Below, piece by piece: positions 7,223-16,500 of a stretch of DNA of 22,365 nt. The stretch spans positions 1 to 22,365 of the forward strand of contig CAJJNP010000037.1 of the NCBI GenBank assembly GCA_905193145.1, given 5' to 3'. Positions within the stretch are counted from its first letter, which is position 1. The number at the start of each line of letters is the position of its first letter. The notes under the pieces were generated by a model that saw only the letters and a list, made by a program, of their open reading frames with translations, ran no database searches and was not told the origin of the DNA. This stretch comes from an uncultured Odoribacter sp. GTDB lineage: Bacteria > Bacteroidota > Bacteroidia > Bacteroidales > Marinifilaceae. A program made the position numbers and the translations under genes.

Positions 7223-8620
7223 ATGTGTAGGTTCTTGAAACCGGCGTCCCAAAAGCCCCTCTTGCCTGAAAGCGAAATTGCTCCGACGTATAATAAATTG
7301 CGTTGGCAGGTTTTTGTCGGTATATTTATCGGTTATGCCGGTTTTTATATCGTACGTAAGAACTTTTCAATGGCGATACCTGAGCTTGTTCAGTTTGGTT
7401 TTGAAAAGGGTGAGTTGAGTATTGTGTTGTCAATGAATGCGGTTGCTTATGCATTGTCCAAGTTTTTGATGGGTAGTGTTTCGGATCGAAGCAATTCGAG
7501 AGTATTCCTTCCGTTAGGTTTGGCTTTGGCGTCATTGGCAATGATGTTTATGGTTGTGCCTGTCGTAGCATTTGGTCCGGAAAATAAAACAATGGCCATT
7601 GTGTTGATGACAGTGTTGAATTTCTTGGTAGGTTGGTTTAACGGTATGGGATGGCCTCCGTGTGGTCGTGTGATGACACACTGGTTTTCTCAGAATGAAC
7701 GTGGTACCATGATGTCTGTTTGGAACTGTGCACACAATGTAGGTGGAGCCTTGGTGGGACCGATGGCTGTATATGGCGCCATGTGGTTCGGATCTTGGTT
7801 TTATGGTGCAGATTCTACACACTATTTCTTGATTGGTACTTATGTATTCCCGGCTGCTGTAGCCATGTTTATTGCAGTTTTGGCTTATGTACTGATTCGT
7901 GATACTCCGCAGTCTTGTGGCTTGCCTTCTATTGAAAAATATCGGAATGATTATCCGAAGAATTATTCGGAAAAATCAGAAGAGGTATTGACAACTCGCG
8001 AGATTTTCTTTAAATATGTATTGAACAACAAGATGTTGTGGTATGTGGCTATTGCTAATGCATTTGTTTATATGGTGCGTTACGGATGTCTGGACTGGGC
8101 TCCTACATTCTTGAAAGAAGCTCAAGGATATGACATTAAACAGGCTGGTTGGGCTTATTTCGCTTACGAGTTTGCAGCAATCCCCGGAACATTGGTGTGC
8201 GGCTGGTTGAGTGATAAGGTATTTAAAGGCGGTCGTGCTTTGACAACTATTATTTTTATGGCTATTGTAGCTGTATTCATCTTTATGTATTGGCAGTTCT
8301 CTGATAATTATATTATTGTGACATTGTCGTTGATTGCTATCGGATTCTTTATTTATGGTCCGGTAATGTTAATTGGTGTGCAGGCTTTGGATTTGGCTCC
8401 GAAAAATGCAGCCGGAACAGCAGCCGGTTTGACAGGATTCTTCGGTTATTTCTTTGGTACGGCAATCCTGGCAAATATTGTTATCGGGTATGTTGCTGAA
8501 ATCGCCGGTTGGGACTGGACTTTTATCCTATTGTTGATAGCTTGTGCTCTTTCAATCTTCTTTATGGCGTTTACCTATAAAGATGAAAAATATCTCTTGG
8601 AACAGAGAAAAAATAAGTAA
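7223..8620 (+). CDS. glpT: Glycerol-3-phosphate/phosphate antiporter
   Basis: GlpT is a 12-helix MFS organophosphate antiporter in the inner membrane; it imports G3P in exchange for inorganic phosphate. The 465-residue protein is recognisably like E. coli GlpT along its whole length. Shared segments include LRWQVFVGIFIGYAGFY (26-42), MGSVSDRSN (83-91), GMGWPPCGR (141-149), WNCAHNVGG (167-175), RDTPQSCGLP (226-235) and YGPVMLIG. The phosphate-binding arginines are conserved (R45, and R286 in MVRYGCLDWAP), as is the mechanistic histidine (H171 in CAHNVGG). The C-terminal half carries the GTAAGLTGFFGY segment. It has its own promoter and starts a likely transcript with the phosphodiesterase and porin that follow; no terminator is seen in the 45-bp gap after it. 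Related UhpT-like transporters take hexose phosphates, but similarity and context favour G3P. Confidence 0.96.
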   Translation: MCRFLKPASQKPLLPESEIAPTYNKLRWQVFVGIFIGYAGFYIVRKNFSMAIPELVQFGFEKGELSIVLSMNAVAYALSKFLMGSVSDRSNSRVFLPLGLALASLAMMFMVVPVVAFGPENKTMAIVLMTVLNFLVGWFNGMGWPPCGRVMTHWFSQNERGTMMSVWNCAHNVGGALVGPMAVYGAMWFGSWFYGADSTHYFLIGTYVFPAAVAMFIAVLAYVLIRDTPQSCGLPSIEKYRNDYPKNYSEKSEEVLTTREIFFKYVLNNKMLWYVAIANAFVYMVRYGCLDWAPTFLKEAQGYDIKQAGWAYFAYEFAAIPGTLVCGWLSDKVFKGGRALTTIIFMAIVAVFIFMYWQFSDNYIIVTLSLIAIGFFIYGPVMLIGVQALDLAPKNAAGTAAGLTGFFGYFFGTAILANIVIGYVAEIAGWDWTFILLLIACALSIFFMAFTYKDEKYLLEQRKNK

Positions 8621-8665
8621 TGCTAATTTTTTAATTTGAATTTTTTATAATCCAAAATTAAGATT

Positions 8666-10240
8666 ATGGTTAATAAATTGTTTTATGCATCATTGGCTTG
8701 CGGGTTATTGTTATCTGCAACGTCTTGTGAAAATCAAAAGTTCAACGACACGTATGTGGATGTTGATCGTGTGCATGTGGACACCTTGTCTGCTGAATTG
8801 CAAAAAGTAAGAGATTATGTACCCGAATTGGCAGTGGTGGCTCACCGTGGTACTACTTACTGGGCTCCGGAAGAAACTGAAGCCGCTTATCGTTGGGCTC
8901 GTGAAATCGGTGCTGACTATTTGGAAGCTGACTTGCAGGTATCTAAAGATGGTGTGATCTTGGCTTTGCATGACACTGACTTGAAACGTACCACTAATAT
9001 TGAAGATGTATTCGGAGAAAGATTCCCGGAAAAAGAACGTAGAGAATTCTACAACCATGTATATGCAGGTAAACCTGCAAGCTTTATCGATAGCTTGATT
9101 AATGTTGATAAGACCGCTTTTGTGCCGAACTATCCATGTTCTTATACTTATTATGAGTTGTTGATGTTGGATGCAGGTAGCTGGTTCAATCAAGATCCTG
9201 TCAGTGCAGAACAGGCTCGTGAGGGATTTACTGAACATCGTCAGTATATCTCAACCTTGGAAGACTTGATTATGTATTCTAAAGGATATCGTTTGGCTCG
9301 TTACGATCAAGATGGTGGCAATGCAAATGCAGCTCCTTTGAAGTATTGGAAGAAATTTACTGACGATGCTGAAGGACAGAGAATTTTGACCGGAATGAAG
9401 TTGACAGACAAAGAAATTACCAACCCGGTTAACTTCAATCTTGCTGGTAAAACTGTAAAAGACAGAATCGTTCGTTATACATTTGAATATGTTAGGGATG
9501 AGCATTTTGCAGGTCATATCCCTGGAATCTACATTGAATTGAAAGAACCGTGGTTGAATCCTTCAAACTTCGAAGATTTGGTTTATGATGAGTTGACAAT
9601 GGCACATAATGAAACTTACAAGCAGTTCAATATGAATATCATGACCAACGAAGGAAAGGGTACTTCTACAGAATTTTATAAAAATGGTTATGTAAATGTA
9701 GGAAATACCAATGGTAAAGTTATCCTTCAGACCTTCTCTTTGCAGAGCTTGAGACGTGTATGCGATAAATTCAAAGGTGAAGTTCCGATGTGTTTCTTGT
9801 TGTGGAAAGGTACAGGCGCAACAGACTTGACTTATGATGATCCTGTAGGTTATGCTTCTTTCATTAATTTGGGTGTTCAGTATAAAGCTCACTTCATGGG
9901 TCCGTGCATCGCAGGTGCTCCTAACAACTATCCTGAGCTGAACCAGCCGTGGCAGCATGATTTGATTCATCGTGCAAAAATGAAGAACCATCCGTACTCT
10001 TTCGATACTTATGACCAGATGGCAAAATATTTCGGTTTGTATAACTGGGGTAACAATGGCGGAGCTCGTTATCAGGCTCCTTATGTGGACGCATATTTCA
10101 CAAACCATACAGATATGAGCTTGCAGTTCATGAAAGACCATGCTGATGAATTGAATATCAGTGACGAAATGAAAGCTACTATCAAAGCAAAAGTAGCTGT
10201 TCCGGATGCACGTGAATTGTTGAATGACCTCGGCTATTAA
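8666..10240 (+). CDS. Glycerophosphodiester phosphodiesterase, lipoprotein
   Basis: GDPD enzymes hydrolyse glycerophosphodiesters, such as deacylated phospholipids, to G3P and an alcohol. The active-site motifs are intact: H60-R61-G62, E69/E70, E87 and D89 in YLEADLQVSKDG, the second catalytic histidine H102 in LALHDTDL, and E291-x-K293 in IYIELKEP. The start MVNKLFYASLACGLLLSATSC gives a lipobox ending at C21, so the protein is probably anchored in the outer membrane or periplasm; the residues after the cysteine show no clear surface-export signal. At 524 residues it is far longer than cytoplasmic or E. coli GlpQ-type enzymes (about 250-360), with extra sequence roughly at 112-160, 205-285 and the C-terminal 200. 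It lies between glpT and a porin, so it should feed G3P to GlpT. A glpQ-like role is inferred; specificity for a particular head group is not shown. Confidence 0.9.
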   Translation: MVNKLFYASLACGLLLSATSCENQKFNDTYVDVDRVHVDTLSAELQKVRDYVPELAVVAHRGTTYWAPEETEAAYRWAREIGADYLEADLQVSKDGVILALHDTDLKRTTNIEDVFGERFPEKERREFYNHVYAGKPASFIDSLINVDKTAFVPNYPCSYTYYELLMLDAGSWFNQDPVSAEQAREGFTEHRQYISTLEDLIMYSKGYRLARYDQDGGNANAAPLKYWKKFTDDAEGQRILTGMKLTDKEITNPVNFNLAGKTVKDRIVRYTFEYVRDEHFAGHIPGIYIELKEPWLNPSNFEDLVYDELTMAHNETYKQFNMNIMTNEGKGTSTEFYKNGYVNVGNTNGKVILQTFSLQSLRRVCDKFKGEVPMCFLLWKGTGATDLTYDDPVGYASFINLGVQYKAHFMGPCIAGAPNNYPELNQPWQHDLIHRAKMKNHPYSFDTYDQMAKYFGLYNWGNNGGARYQAPYVDAYFTNHTDMSLQFMKDHADELNISDEMKATIKAKVAVPDARELLNDLGY

Positions 10241-10270
10241 TAAATTAACTCAAATTCGTATTTATAGTTT

Positions 10271-11617
10271 ATGAAACATATATTATTACCTGCAATGTTG
10301 GTAGCTTCTATGTGTGCTACTACAACAGTAAAAGCTCAGGAGGATGTAAACCCTCTGTTGAAATATATCAGTAAGGAGAATAACTTTGAGGCTAGTGTCG
10401 GTGGACGTATGTTTGCTGATGTAGCATACTTCCATTCTGAATGGACTCCGATGAATTCAGGTGCTGCAATTACTGACGCTCGTGTGCATGCTGCTTTGAA
10501 ATACGGCAAATGGTATTTGTATGCAGATTTTGGTTTCGGTTTCGGCGAATTCAGCCAGAAGAACTTGTTTGTAAGATACAATTTTAAAGAAAGTGCTAAA
10601 GGTATTCATAGTGTAAAGGCAGGTTATTATAACGAGCCGTCTTCTATGAGTATGATGACCAGCTCTTATAATTACCACTTCATCACTCGTCCGACAACTG
10701 CACAGGCATTGGCTCCGGGACGTGCGTTGGGTGCTACTTATAAATTCTATAACCAGCATTTCTTTGCTGATCAGGGTATCTTCGCTCAGTTGAAATACAA
10801 TAATCAGAAAGAGGGATACCAAGGATTGAACTTGAGTGGTCGTTGGTTGTGGAAACCTATAAATGACAAACACGTTACATTCCAGTTCGGTGCTGGTGCT
10901 CGTTATGAGAGAATCAATGCCGGTGAAGTAATTAAAGATGGTGTTTATCAGACAAACATGCATATTGCATCTAATATGCAGACTTATGTTGATAGAACAA
11001 CAGAATTCTTGAGCTGTGATTTACCTTGGGCTAAGAATGCTTTCACTATCAGTCCGGAATTTTTGGTAAAAACAGATCGTTTCTTCGGTCGTGGAGAATT
11101 TACTTGGAAAAAAGTATGGAAAGAACGTCCTGATGAAGTTTTGTTTGAAAGCCAGTTAGGTGGTCAGCAGTCATGGCAGACTCTTGCTTCATGGCAGAAG
11201 GGTAATCCATTGCGTCCGACAACTTTGAATGGTGCTTATGTTGAATTAGGTTACTTGATTTGCGGTAAAGCTTATTCTTATGATGACGAATATGGTTTGC
11301 TGAAGGGTATGGGTGACAAGAATTCTTTGGAAGTGGTAGCTCGTTATTCTTATACTAATTTGACAGATATTACCAAAGGTGATATGTTTTTGATTGGTAA
11401 CCACAAGTTCTATCCGAACGGATTGGTAGTAGACTATCCTGCTTCTTCAAGTATTGATGGAGGAACTATGCATGCTGTAACTTTAGGTTTGAACTATTCA
11501 TTTAATCAGTATATCAAATTGATGGCTGAGTATCAGTATTCAAACTTGAGCAATGTTTATTTCCCGAATGATCAGAACTTCAATCAATTGCAGTTGCGTG
11601 TAGCATTTGCATTCTAA
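10271..11617 (+). CDS. OprO/OprP-type outer membrane porin
   Basis: This 448-residue protein has a signal peptide (residues 1-22, cleavage likely after VKA), then repeated amphipathic beta strands and a C-terminal phenylalanine, the features of an outer-membrane beta barrel. It resembles the phosphate-selective porin O/P family: an early GGRMFADVAYF strand (44-54), ARVHAALKYGKWYLYADFGF, and the closing MAEYQYSNLSN...QLQLRVAFAF. It is the last gene before a strong terminator and lies 30 bp after the phosphodiesterase gene. In this setting it probably passes phosphate-bearing solutes, such as G3P or glycerophosphodiesters, across the outer membrane, though substrate is not proved. Arginine is mostly CGT and glycine mostly GGT, a bias consistent with strong expression. 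Confidence 0.85.
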   Translation: MKHILLPAMLVASMCATTTVKAQEDVNPLLKYISKENNFEASVGGRMFADVAYFHSEWTPMNSGAAITDARVHAALKYGKWYLYADFGFGFGEFSQKNLFVRYNFKESAKGIHSVKAGYYNEPSSMSMMTSSYNYHFITRPTTAQALAPGRALGATYKFYNQHFFADQGIFAQLKYNNQKEGYQGLNLSGRWLWKPINDKHVTFQFGAGARYERINAGEVIKDGVYQTNMHIASNMQTYVDRTTEFLSCDLPWAKNAFTISPEFLVKTDRFFGRGEFTWKKVWKERPDEVLFESQLGGQQSWQTLASWQKGNPLRPTTLNGAYVELGYLICGKAYSYDDEYGLLKGMGDKNSLEVVARYSYTNLTDITKGDMFLIGNHKFYPNGLVVDYPASSSIDGGTMHAVTLGLNYSFNQYIKLMAEYQYSNLSNVYFPNDQNFNQLQLRVAFAF

Positions 11618-11644
11618 TTGTTGGAAATGTTATCATAACTTTAG

Positions 11645-11679
11645 AAGGTGTGCCTGATTATCAGGGCACACCTTTTTTT
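11645..11679 (+). terminator. Rho-independent terminator after the porin gene
   Basis: AAGGTGTGCC (11645-11654) pairs with GGCACACCTT (11665-11674). The stem can extend through TGA/TCA with one bulged base, and a run of seven T residues follows directly. It closes the glpT-phosphodiesterase-porin transcript and separates it from the sigma factor gene. Confidence 0.88.
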
Positions 11680-11709
11680 GTATTCTTTAAAATAGTTATT
11701 TTTTTTTCT

Positions 11710-11717
11710 TACTTTTG
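11710..11717 (+). promoter_or_regulatory. Promoter (-7 box) for the ECF sigma gene
   Basis: TACTTTTG is an exact TAnnTTTG match 21 bp before the sigma-factor ATG at 11739. Transcription would start near 11723. No convincing -33 TTTG is seen at the usual distance, so this may be a weak or regulated promoter. The box overlaps the alternative TTG start at 11715, which argues against that start. Confidence 0.6.
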
Positions 11718-11738
11718 TCAATTGAAATAGAGTTTGAT

Positions 11739-12305
11739 ATGGATATTTCGGCATTTTTGGATGGTGTAAATAAAAAGAGCGAGAGAGCTTGGAAAGAGCT
11801 TTACCGATATTATTATGCCCCATTGTGTAGTTATGCCGACCGCTTGACAGGAGAGGAGGGATTGGGAGAAGATATTGTGCAGGATTGTTTGATTCGGATG
11901 TGGAAGATACATCTTGAGTTTGCAGATCTAAAGGCTCTTACCTCTTGGTTGTATAAAAGCGTGTATAATGCTTCAATCAGTGTCCTTAGAGAAAAAAAAT
12001 CGAAAGAGCGTTTATATAGCGAATTGCCTCAAGAGGATATGGTTAGTGAAGCTGACGCACAGAAGTTGGCTTTGAAAGAAGAGGTTATTCGTCGGTTTTA
12101 TGAGGTCTTATACAAGCTTCCCCGTCAGCAGCAAGATGTTTTATTATTTAGTTTAAGAGGCTTGTCGGTATCTGATGTAGCAAAAGAGATGAATGTTAGC
12201 GAGAATACTGTGAAAACCTTAAAGAAAAGAGCTTATCTATTTGTGCGAGAGCACTTGGAACCTCATTGTATGCAGGTTTTATTATTATTTTTATCAGGGA
12301 AATAA
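11739..12305 (+). CDS. ECF-family RNA polymerase sigma factor
   Basis: This 188-residue ECF sigma factor has the usual two-domain layout. Region 2 spans about residues 15-87, with the -10-recognising part around EDIVQDCLIRMWK (44-56) and LTSWLYKSVYN (67-77). Region 4 spans about 113-170, with a helix-turn-helix in LSVSDVAKEMNVSENTVKTL (142-161) followed by KKRAYLFVRE. It should direct transcription of the neighbouring SusC operon when released by the FecR anti-sigma factor encoded next. I chose ATG 11739: the longer TTG start (11715) lies on the -7 promoter box and adds eight residues unlike the family. It probably shares a transcript with the fecR-like gene 105 bp downstream. The final residues QVLLLFLSGK are unusually hydrophobic for a sigma factor tail. 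Confidence 0.93.
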   Translation: MDISAFLDGVNKKSERAWKELYRYYYAPLCSYADRLTGEEGLGEDIVQDCLIRMWKIHLEFADLKALTSWLYKSVYNASISVLREKKSKERLYSELPQEDMVSEADAQKLALKEEVIRRFYEVLYKLPRQQQDVLLFSLRGLSVSDVAKEMNVSENTVKTLKKRAYLFVREHLEPHCMQVLLLFLSGK

Positions 12306-12366
12306 CACAATTTGTTGTCCTGGAAATGTTAATTTTTTAATTTTCTTTTCAAAAATGTCACCCGTT

Positions 12367-12398
12367 TTTTGTTTGCTTGCGTTTATATGCAAACAAAA
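12367..12398 (+). repeat. Inverted repeat between sigma and anti-sigma genes
   Basis: TTTTGTTTGC (12367-12376) and GCAAACAAAA (12389-12398) form a perfect 10-bp stem with a 12-nt loop. It lies 13 bp before the preferred anti-sigma ATG (12411) and contains an alternative in-frame ATG (12387). It could be an operator or an mRNA hairpin limiting anti-sigma translation. There is no T tract to suggest termination. Confidence 0.5.
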
Positions 12399-12410
12399 TT
12401 TAGTAAAGCA

Positions 12411-13535
12411 ATGAAATGGGATGATATAGAAAATAAGGCTGACGAAACAGTGGTGCGTGTGGTCCGAGAGGTATTGGGAGAGAAGTTTGATACGGCTGAT
12501 CCGGATGTGGAGCATATCGCTCGGGAGTTGCTCATGAATGATACGTTGGAAAAGGAGCATGAAAGGTGCGGAAAATACGACTACCAAAAAGCTTTTAAGT
12601 ACATATCTCGAGGGCGTTCAAGAAAAATCGGGTGGAGTATTTGGGCTGTCGCTTGTATGGTATGTATTGTTGTCGGATTTGTTTTCATGTTGGATAAGAT
12701 CCCCAATAATGAAGAAGTTGTGGTGTTGACTGAAGAGCAAAAAGCTGCTAATCAAGTGGTATTATATTTGGGAAATGGAGAAAAGGTAGAGTTGAGTGAT
12801 ACTGAAAAATTGCATTTTCTGGAAAATGGACAACAAATTGATGTGGCCAATGGGCAAGTCACTTATGGTGATAACGTTAGAAATGAAAGTCAGAACGTTG
12901 TGTATAATGTCTTGTCTGTACCTCAATGTGCAGAATATCATGTGGTGTTGGCTGATGGAACTAAAGTTTGGCTTAATGCAGATTCGGAATTGAAATACCC
13001 TGTTTCGTTTTCCGGAGAAACAAGGCAAGTGTTTGTTAGAGGAGAAGCTTATTTTGAGGTTGCTAAAGATTCATTACATCCATTTATTGTGAAGAATGGC
13101 AAGGTTGATATTAGAGTATTGGGTACTAGTTTTAATATCCGGGCATATCAAGATTCTTCTATTTATACGACTCTGGTATCTGGCTGTGTCGAGATTTGTC
13201 ACGACGATGATCATTTGTTTTTAAAACCCGGCCAGCAGTGCGAAGTGAGTGAAATCACTGGTAAGATGACAATCAGTGAGCCTGATTTAGATGTGGTATT
13301 GGCCTGGAAAAATGGCGATTTTATTTTTAAGAATGCTCCGTTGACTACAATTATGGAGGAAATTCAGCGATATTATGGTGTTAGAGTGGAATATACTCAA
13401 GAGTGCTTGAAAGACAGAAAATTCTACCTTTATATAGAACGTAGTAAACGGTTGGAAGAAGTGTTGCAGAAGTTAACTTGGACTGGTAGTGTGAAATATC
13501 GATTGGAGGGGAGAAAGGTGGTTTTGTATGAATAA
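12411..13535 (+). CDS. FecR-family anti-sigma factor with DUF4974 domain
   Basis: FecR-type proteins span the inner membrane: a cytoplasmic N-terminus holds the ECF sigma factor and the periplasmic part senses the state of the partner TonB-dependent transporter. From ATG 12411 the product has 374 residues. About 70 N-terminal residues are charged and helical, a membrane segment covers about 73-94 (IGWSIWAVACMVCIVVGFVF), the FecR domain covers about 172-268 (with VVLADGTKVWLNADSELKYP and VFVRGEAYFEVAKD), and DUF4974 covers about 303-373 (FIFKNAPLTTIMEEIQRYYG to the C-terminus). The order sigma, fecR, susC with an STN domain is the standard Bacteroidales arrangement. An in-frame ATG at 12387 would add eight residues but lies inside the hairpin loop, so 12411 is preferred without certainty. 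The SusC gene follows after 59 bp. Confidence 0.93.
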   Translation: MKWDDIENKADETVVRVVREVLGEKFDTADPDVEHIARELLMNDTLEKEHERCGKYDYQKAFKYISRGRSRKIGWSIWAVACMVCIVVGFVFMLDKIPNNEEVVVLTEEQKAANQVVLYLGNGEKVELSDTEKLHFLENGQQIDVANGQVTYGDNVRNESQNVVYNVLSVPQCAEYHVVLADGTKVWLNADSELKYPVSFSGETRQVFVRGEAYFEVAKDSLHPFIVKNGKVDIRVLGTSFNIRAYQDSSIYTTLVSGCVEICHDDDHLFLKPGQQCEVSEITGKMTISEPDLDVVLAWKNGDFIFKNAPLTTIMEEIQRYYGVRVEYTQECLKDRKFYLYIERSKRLEEVLQKLTWTGSVKYRLEGRKVVLYE

Positions 13536-13550
13536 TTATTGCGTATAGAT

Positions 13551-13564
13551 TGATTTTGCGCAAA
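13551..13564 (+). promoter_or_regulatory. Possible regulated promoter element upstream of susC
   Basis: TGATTTTG (13551-13558) is one base from TAnnTTTG and merges into the palindrome TTTGCGCAAA (13555-13564), 30 bp before the susC ATG. A TTTG at 13523-13526 is 24 bp upstream, wider than normal. It could be the promoter used by the partner ECF sigma factor, whose consensus I cannot deduce from one site, or a regulator site. Confidence 0.3.
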
Positions 13565-13594
13565 TGTAATATAACAAACTTTTAATATTAAATT

Positions 13595-16500
13595 ATGAAA
13601 AGAAGACGAGGAAAATGTCCAGACTGGCAAATCGGTTGGAAGGCTTGCAAACGATTTTTTTTGTTGGTGATGAGTGTTTTCGTATTGAGTCCGCTAAGTG
13701 GACAGGCAAACAACCAAAGTGTTACTTTAAATGTAAAAAAAGCTTCTTTGGTGAGTGTTATTGAAGATATTCGTCGTCAGACAAATTATGAGTTTATTTT
13801 TAATGCTAAAGATGTACAATCTTTGCAGAGTGTAACTTTATCTGTAAAAGATTTGAGTTTGCAAGGGGCTCTTAATCTTATCTTGAAAGATACCGGTCTC
13901 GAGTATATTGTAAACCAGCAGACTGTGGTTATCAAAAAGAGTATGGTTGCTGCCCAACAGGTTGAATCTCTGCATTTGAAAGGATATGTGACAGACAGCC
14001 AGAAAAATCCGCTACCTGGAGTGACTGTAAAATTGGCGAATGTGATGTTAGGGACATCAACAAATCATTTGGGATATTTTTCTCTTCAGGTGCCTGTAAA
14101 ATCCGGGGCTCTTGAATTCTCTTTTGTCGGTTTTGAGACAAAAAAGATAAACTTTACACAGCAGACAACTGATACGTTGCGAATTGTTTTGGAAGAGATG
14201 ATTGCTGAAATGGAGGAAGTGGTTGTGACGGGATATCAGAAAGTGGATAAACGTCGTTCAACCAGTGCTATTACATCTGTAAAAGCTTCGGATGTGCTGG
14301 TTCCGGGAATGACCAGTATTGACCAGGCTTTGGAAGGACGTATTCCGGAGTTGATGTTGGTGGCGAATTCTGGCGAAGTGGGTGCTACTCCCCGTGTACG
14401 TGTGCGTGGTACTTCGACATTGATGGGTAACCGTGAGCCGTTATGGGTATTGGATGGTTTTATTATGCATGACCCGGTAAATGTCAGCGTAGAAGATTTA
14501 AATAATCCGGATTATATCAATATTATCGGTAATGCTATTGCCGGTATAAACCCACAAGATATTGAACGTGTCGATGTACTGAAGGATGCTTCTGCAACAG
14601 CTCTTTATGGAACAAAGGCAGCCAATGGAGTGATTGTGGTAACTACGAAACGTGGTGCTATGGGACCGGCTCGCTTTTCTTATAACCACTCTTCTAAATT
14701 AACAAGAAGACCTCGTTATACTGATAAAAATATTAATTTGATGAACTCCCGCGAACGTGTGCAGTTCGGTAAGGAGTTAAGCGATTTGCATTATCGGTTT
14801 CCTAGTAATATGCCGCTGGTCGGTTATGAAGGAGCTTTATATCGCTACTATACGGGAGTGACCGATTACAAACAATTCCAGCAGGAGGTATTGCGATATG
14901 AAACAGTGAATACAGACTGGTTTGATATCCTTACTCAGGATGCTTATTCCCACGATCATACATTTGGAGTTTCCGGAGGTTCGAATACGATGCGCTATTA
15001 TGTCTCTTTAGGTGCAAACTTTGAAGATGGTGTTTCCAAGACTACGAACACCAAGCGTTATACGACGATGGTGAATATGGATATCACCTTTTCAGAAAAA
15101 ATGCGTGCAAATTTTTCTTTGAGCGGCAATATCCAGAATAAGAGTAATTTGATGCCTAATATTGATGCGATGGATTATGCCTACAATAGTTCTCGTGCCA
15201 TTCCCTGCTATAATGAAGACGGTTCGTTGTTTTTTTATGATGCAATTGGCTATGGTGGAATGAATGTATCGACTAATAAATTTCAGTATAATATTTTGAA
15301 TGAGATTCATAACAGCTCCAATGAGTATAGAGGAAGTACCTTGAATGCGAATTTGACCTTGCGTTATAAGGTGATAGATGATCTGGATGTGTTGGTGGCA
15401 GGTAATTATACCCATAGCAGTACGATGCAGGAACAGTGGTGGGGAGAAAAGAGCCATTATGTTGCCCGTTTGCGTAATGCCGAATATGGAGAGGTCGGAA
15501 AGACAGGAGATAAAGGGAATTGTATTTTGCCTTATGGTGGAGTGTTGAATACGAATAACTCGGAGCAGGATTCCTATACATTCCGTACCCAATTGGAATA
15601 TTCAAAACTGTTTGGTGAAGACCAACAGCATTTGGCTTCTGCTATGGCTGGTTTTGAGTTGAACGGAAGCACCTCAAGGACCATCGGAGACGAGAATCGA
15701 GGCTTTGTAAAAGAGAGAGGATTGCAGTTTATCGATAATGTTAATTTGGAAGACTATCCGCATTATCAGAAGTGGATTAACCAGAATCACCGTACTATCG
15801 GTCATGGAATTAACAAAGAGATTTCCGGTTATCTGACCTTAACATATAGCTATTATGATTATTTCTCATTGAATGTCAACGGACGTTTCGATGCTTCGAA
15901 TAAATTCGGTAGCCGGAGCAACGAGCGTTTCTTGCCTATCTGGTCGACATCCGGTATGTGGAATTTGAAAGAGACATTTTTGAAGGAGTCTAAAGTTTTC
16001 TCCAATATCAGGCTAAGAGCTTCGTATGGTATTCAGGGAAATATGCTGGAAGACCAGAGTCCGAATCTGATACTGAAACAAGGAACGATTAATCCGATGT
16101 ATAATGAGAATGTCTCTACCGTAGCCCGTTATCCGAATCCTAATCTGAAATGGGAAGAGACCCGTCAAACCAATGTGGAATTGGAACTTTCTATGTTTGA
16201 TAACCGTTTGGGCGTGAGTGGAACTTTGTATTGGAAGAAAACACGTGATTGTTTTACAACTGTACAAGTATCTTCTGTTAATGGTGTGCCGGGACACTCT
16301 TATATAATGAATGGCGGTGATTTGGAAAACAATGGTTATTCGGTTGTATTGAGCGGTACCCCTATCCGGACAAAAGACTGGAACTGGAATGTGTATGCTT
16401 ATTTCTCCGGAAATTTGAATACGGTTCGTTCTTCAACTGTGGAGAAATATACAATTGACTCGTATTTGAACGGTACAGCTTTGGTGGATGGTGAATCTAT

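Noticed and set aside
11715..11738. Longer sigma-factor start at a TTG codon
   Set aside because: It overlaps the TACTTTTG promoter box, so it would lie before the predicted transcript start.
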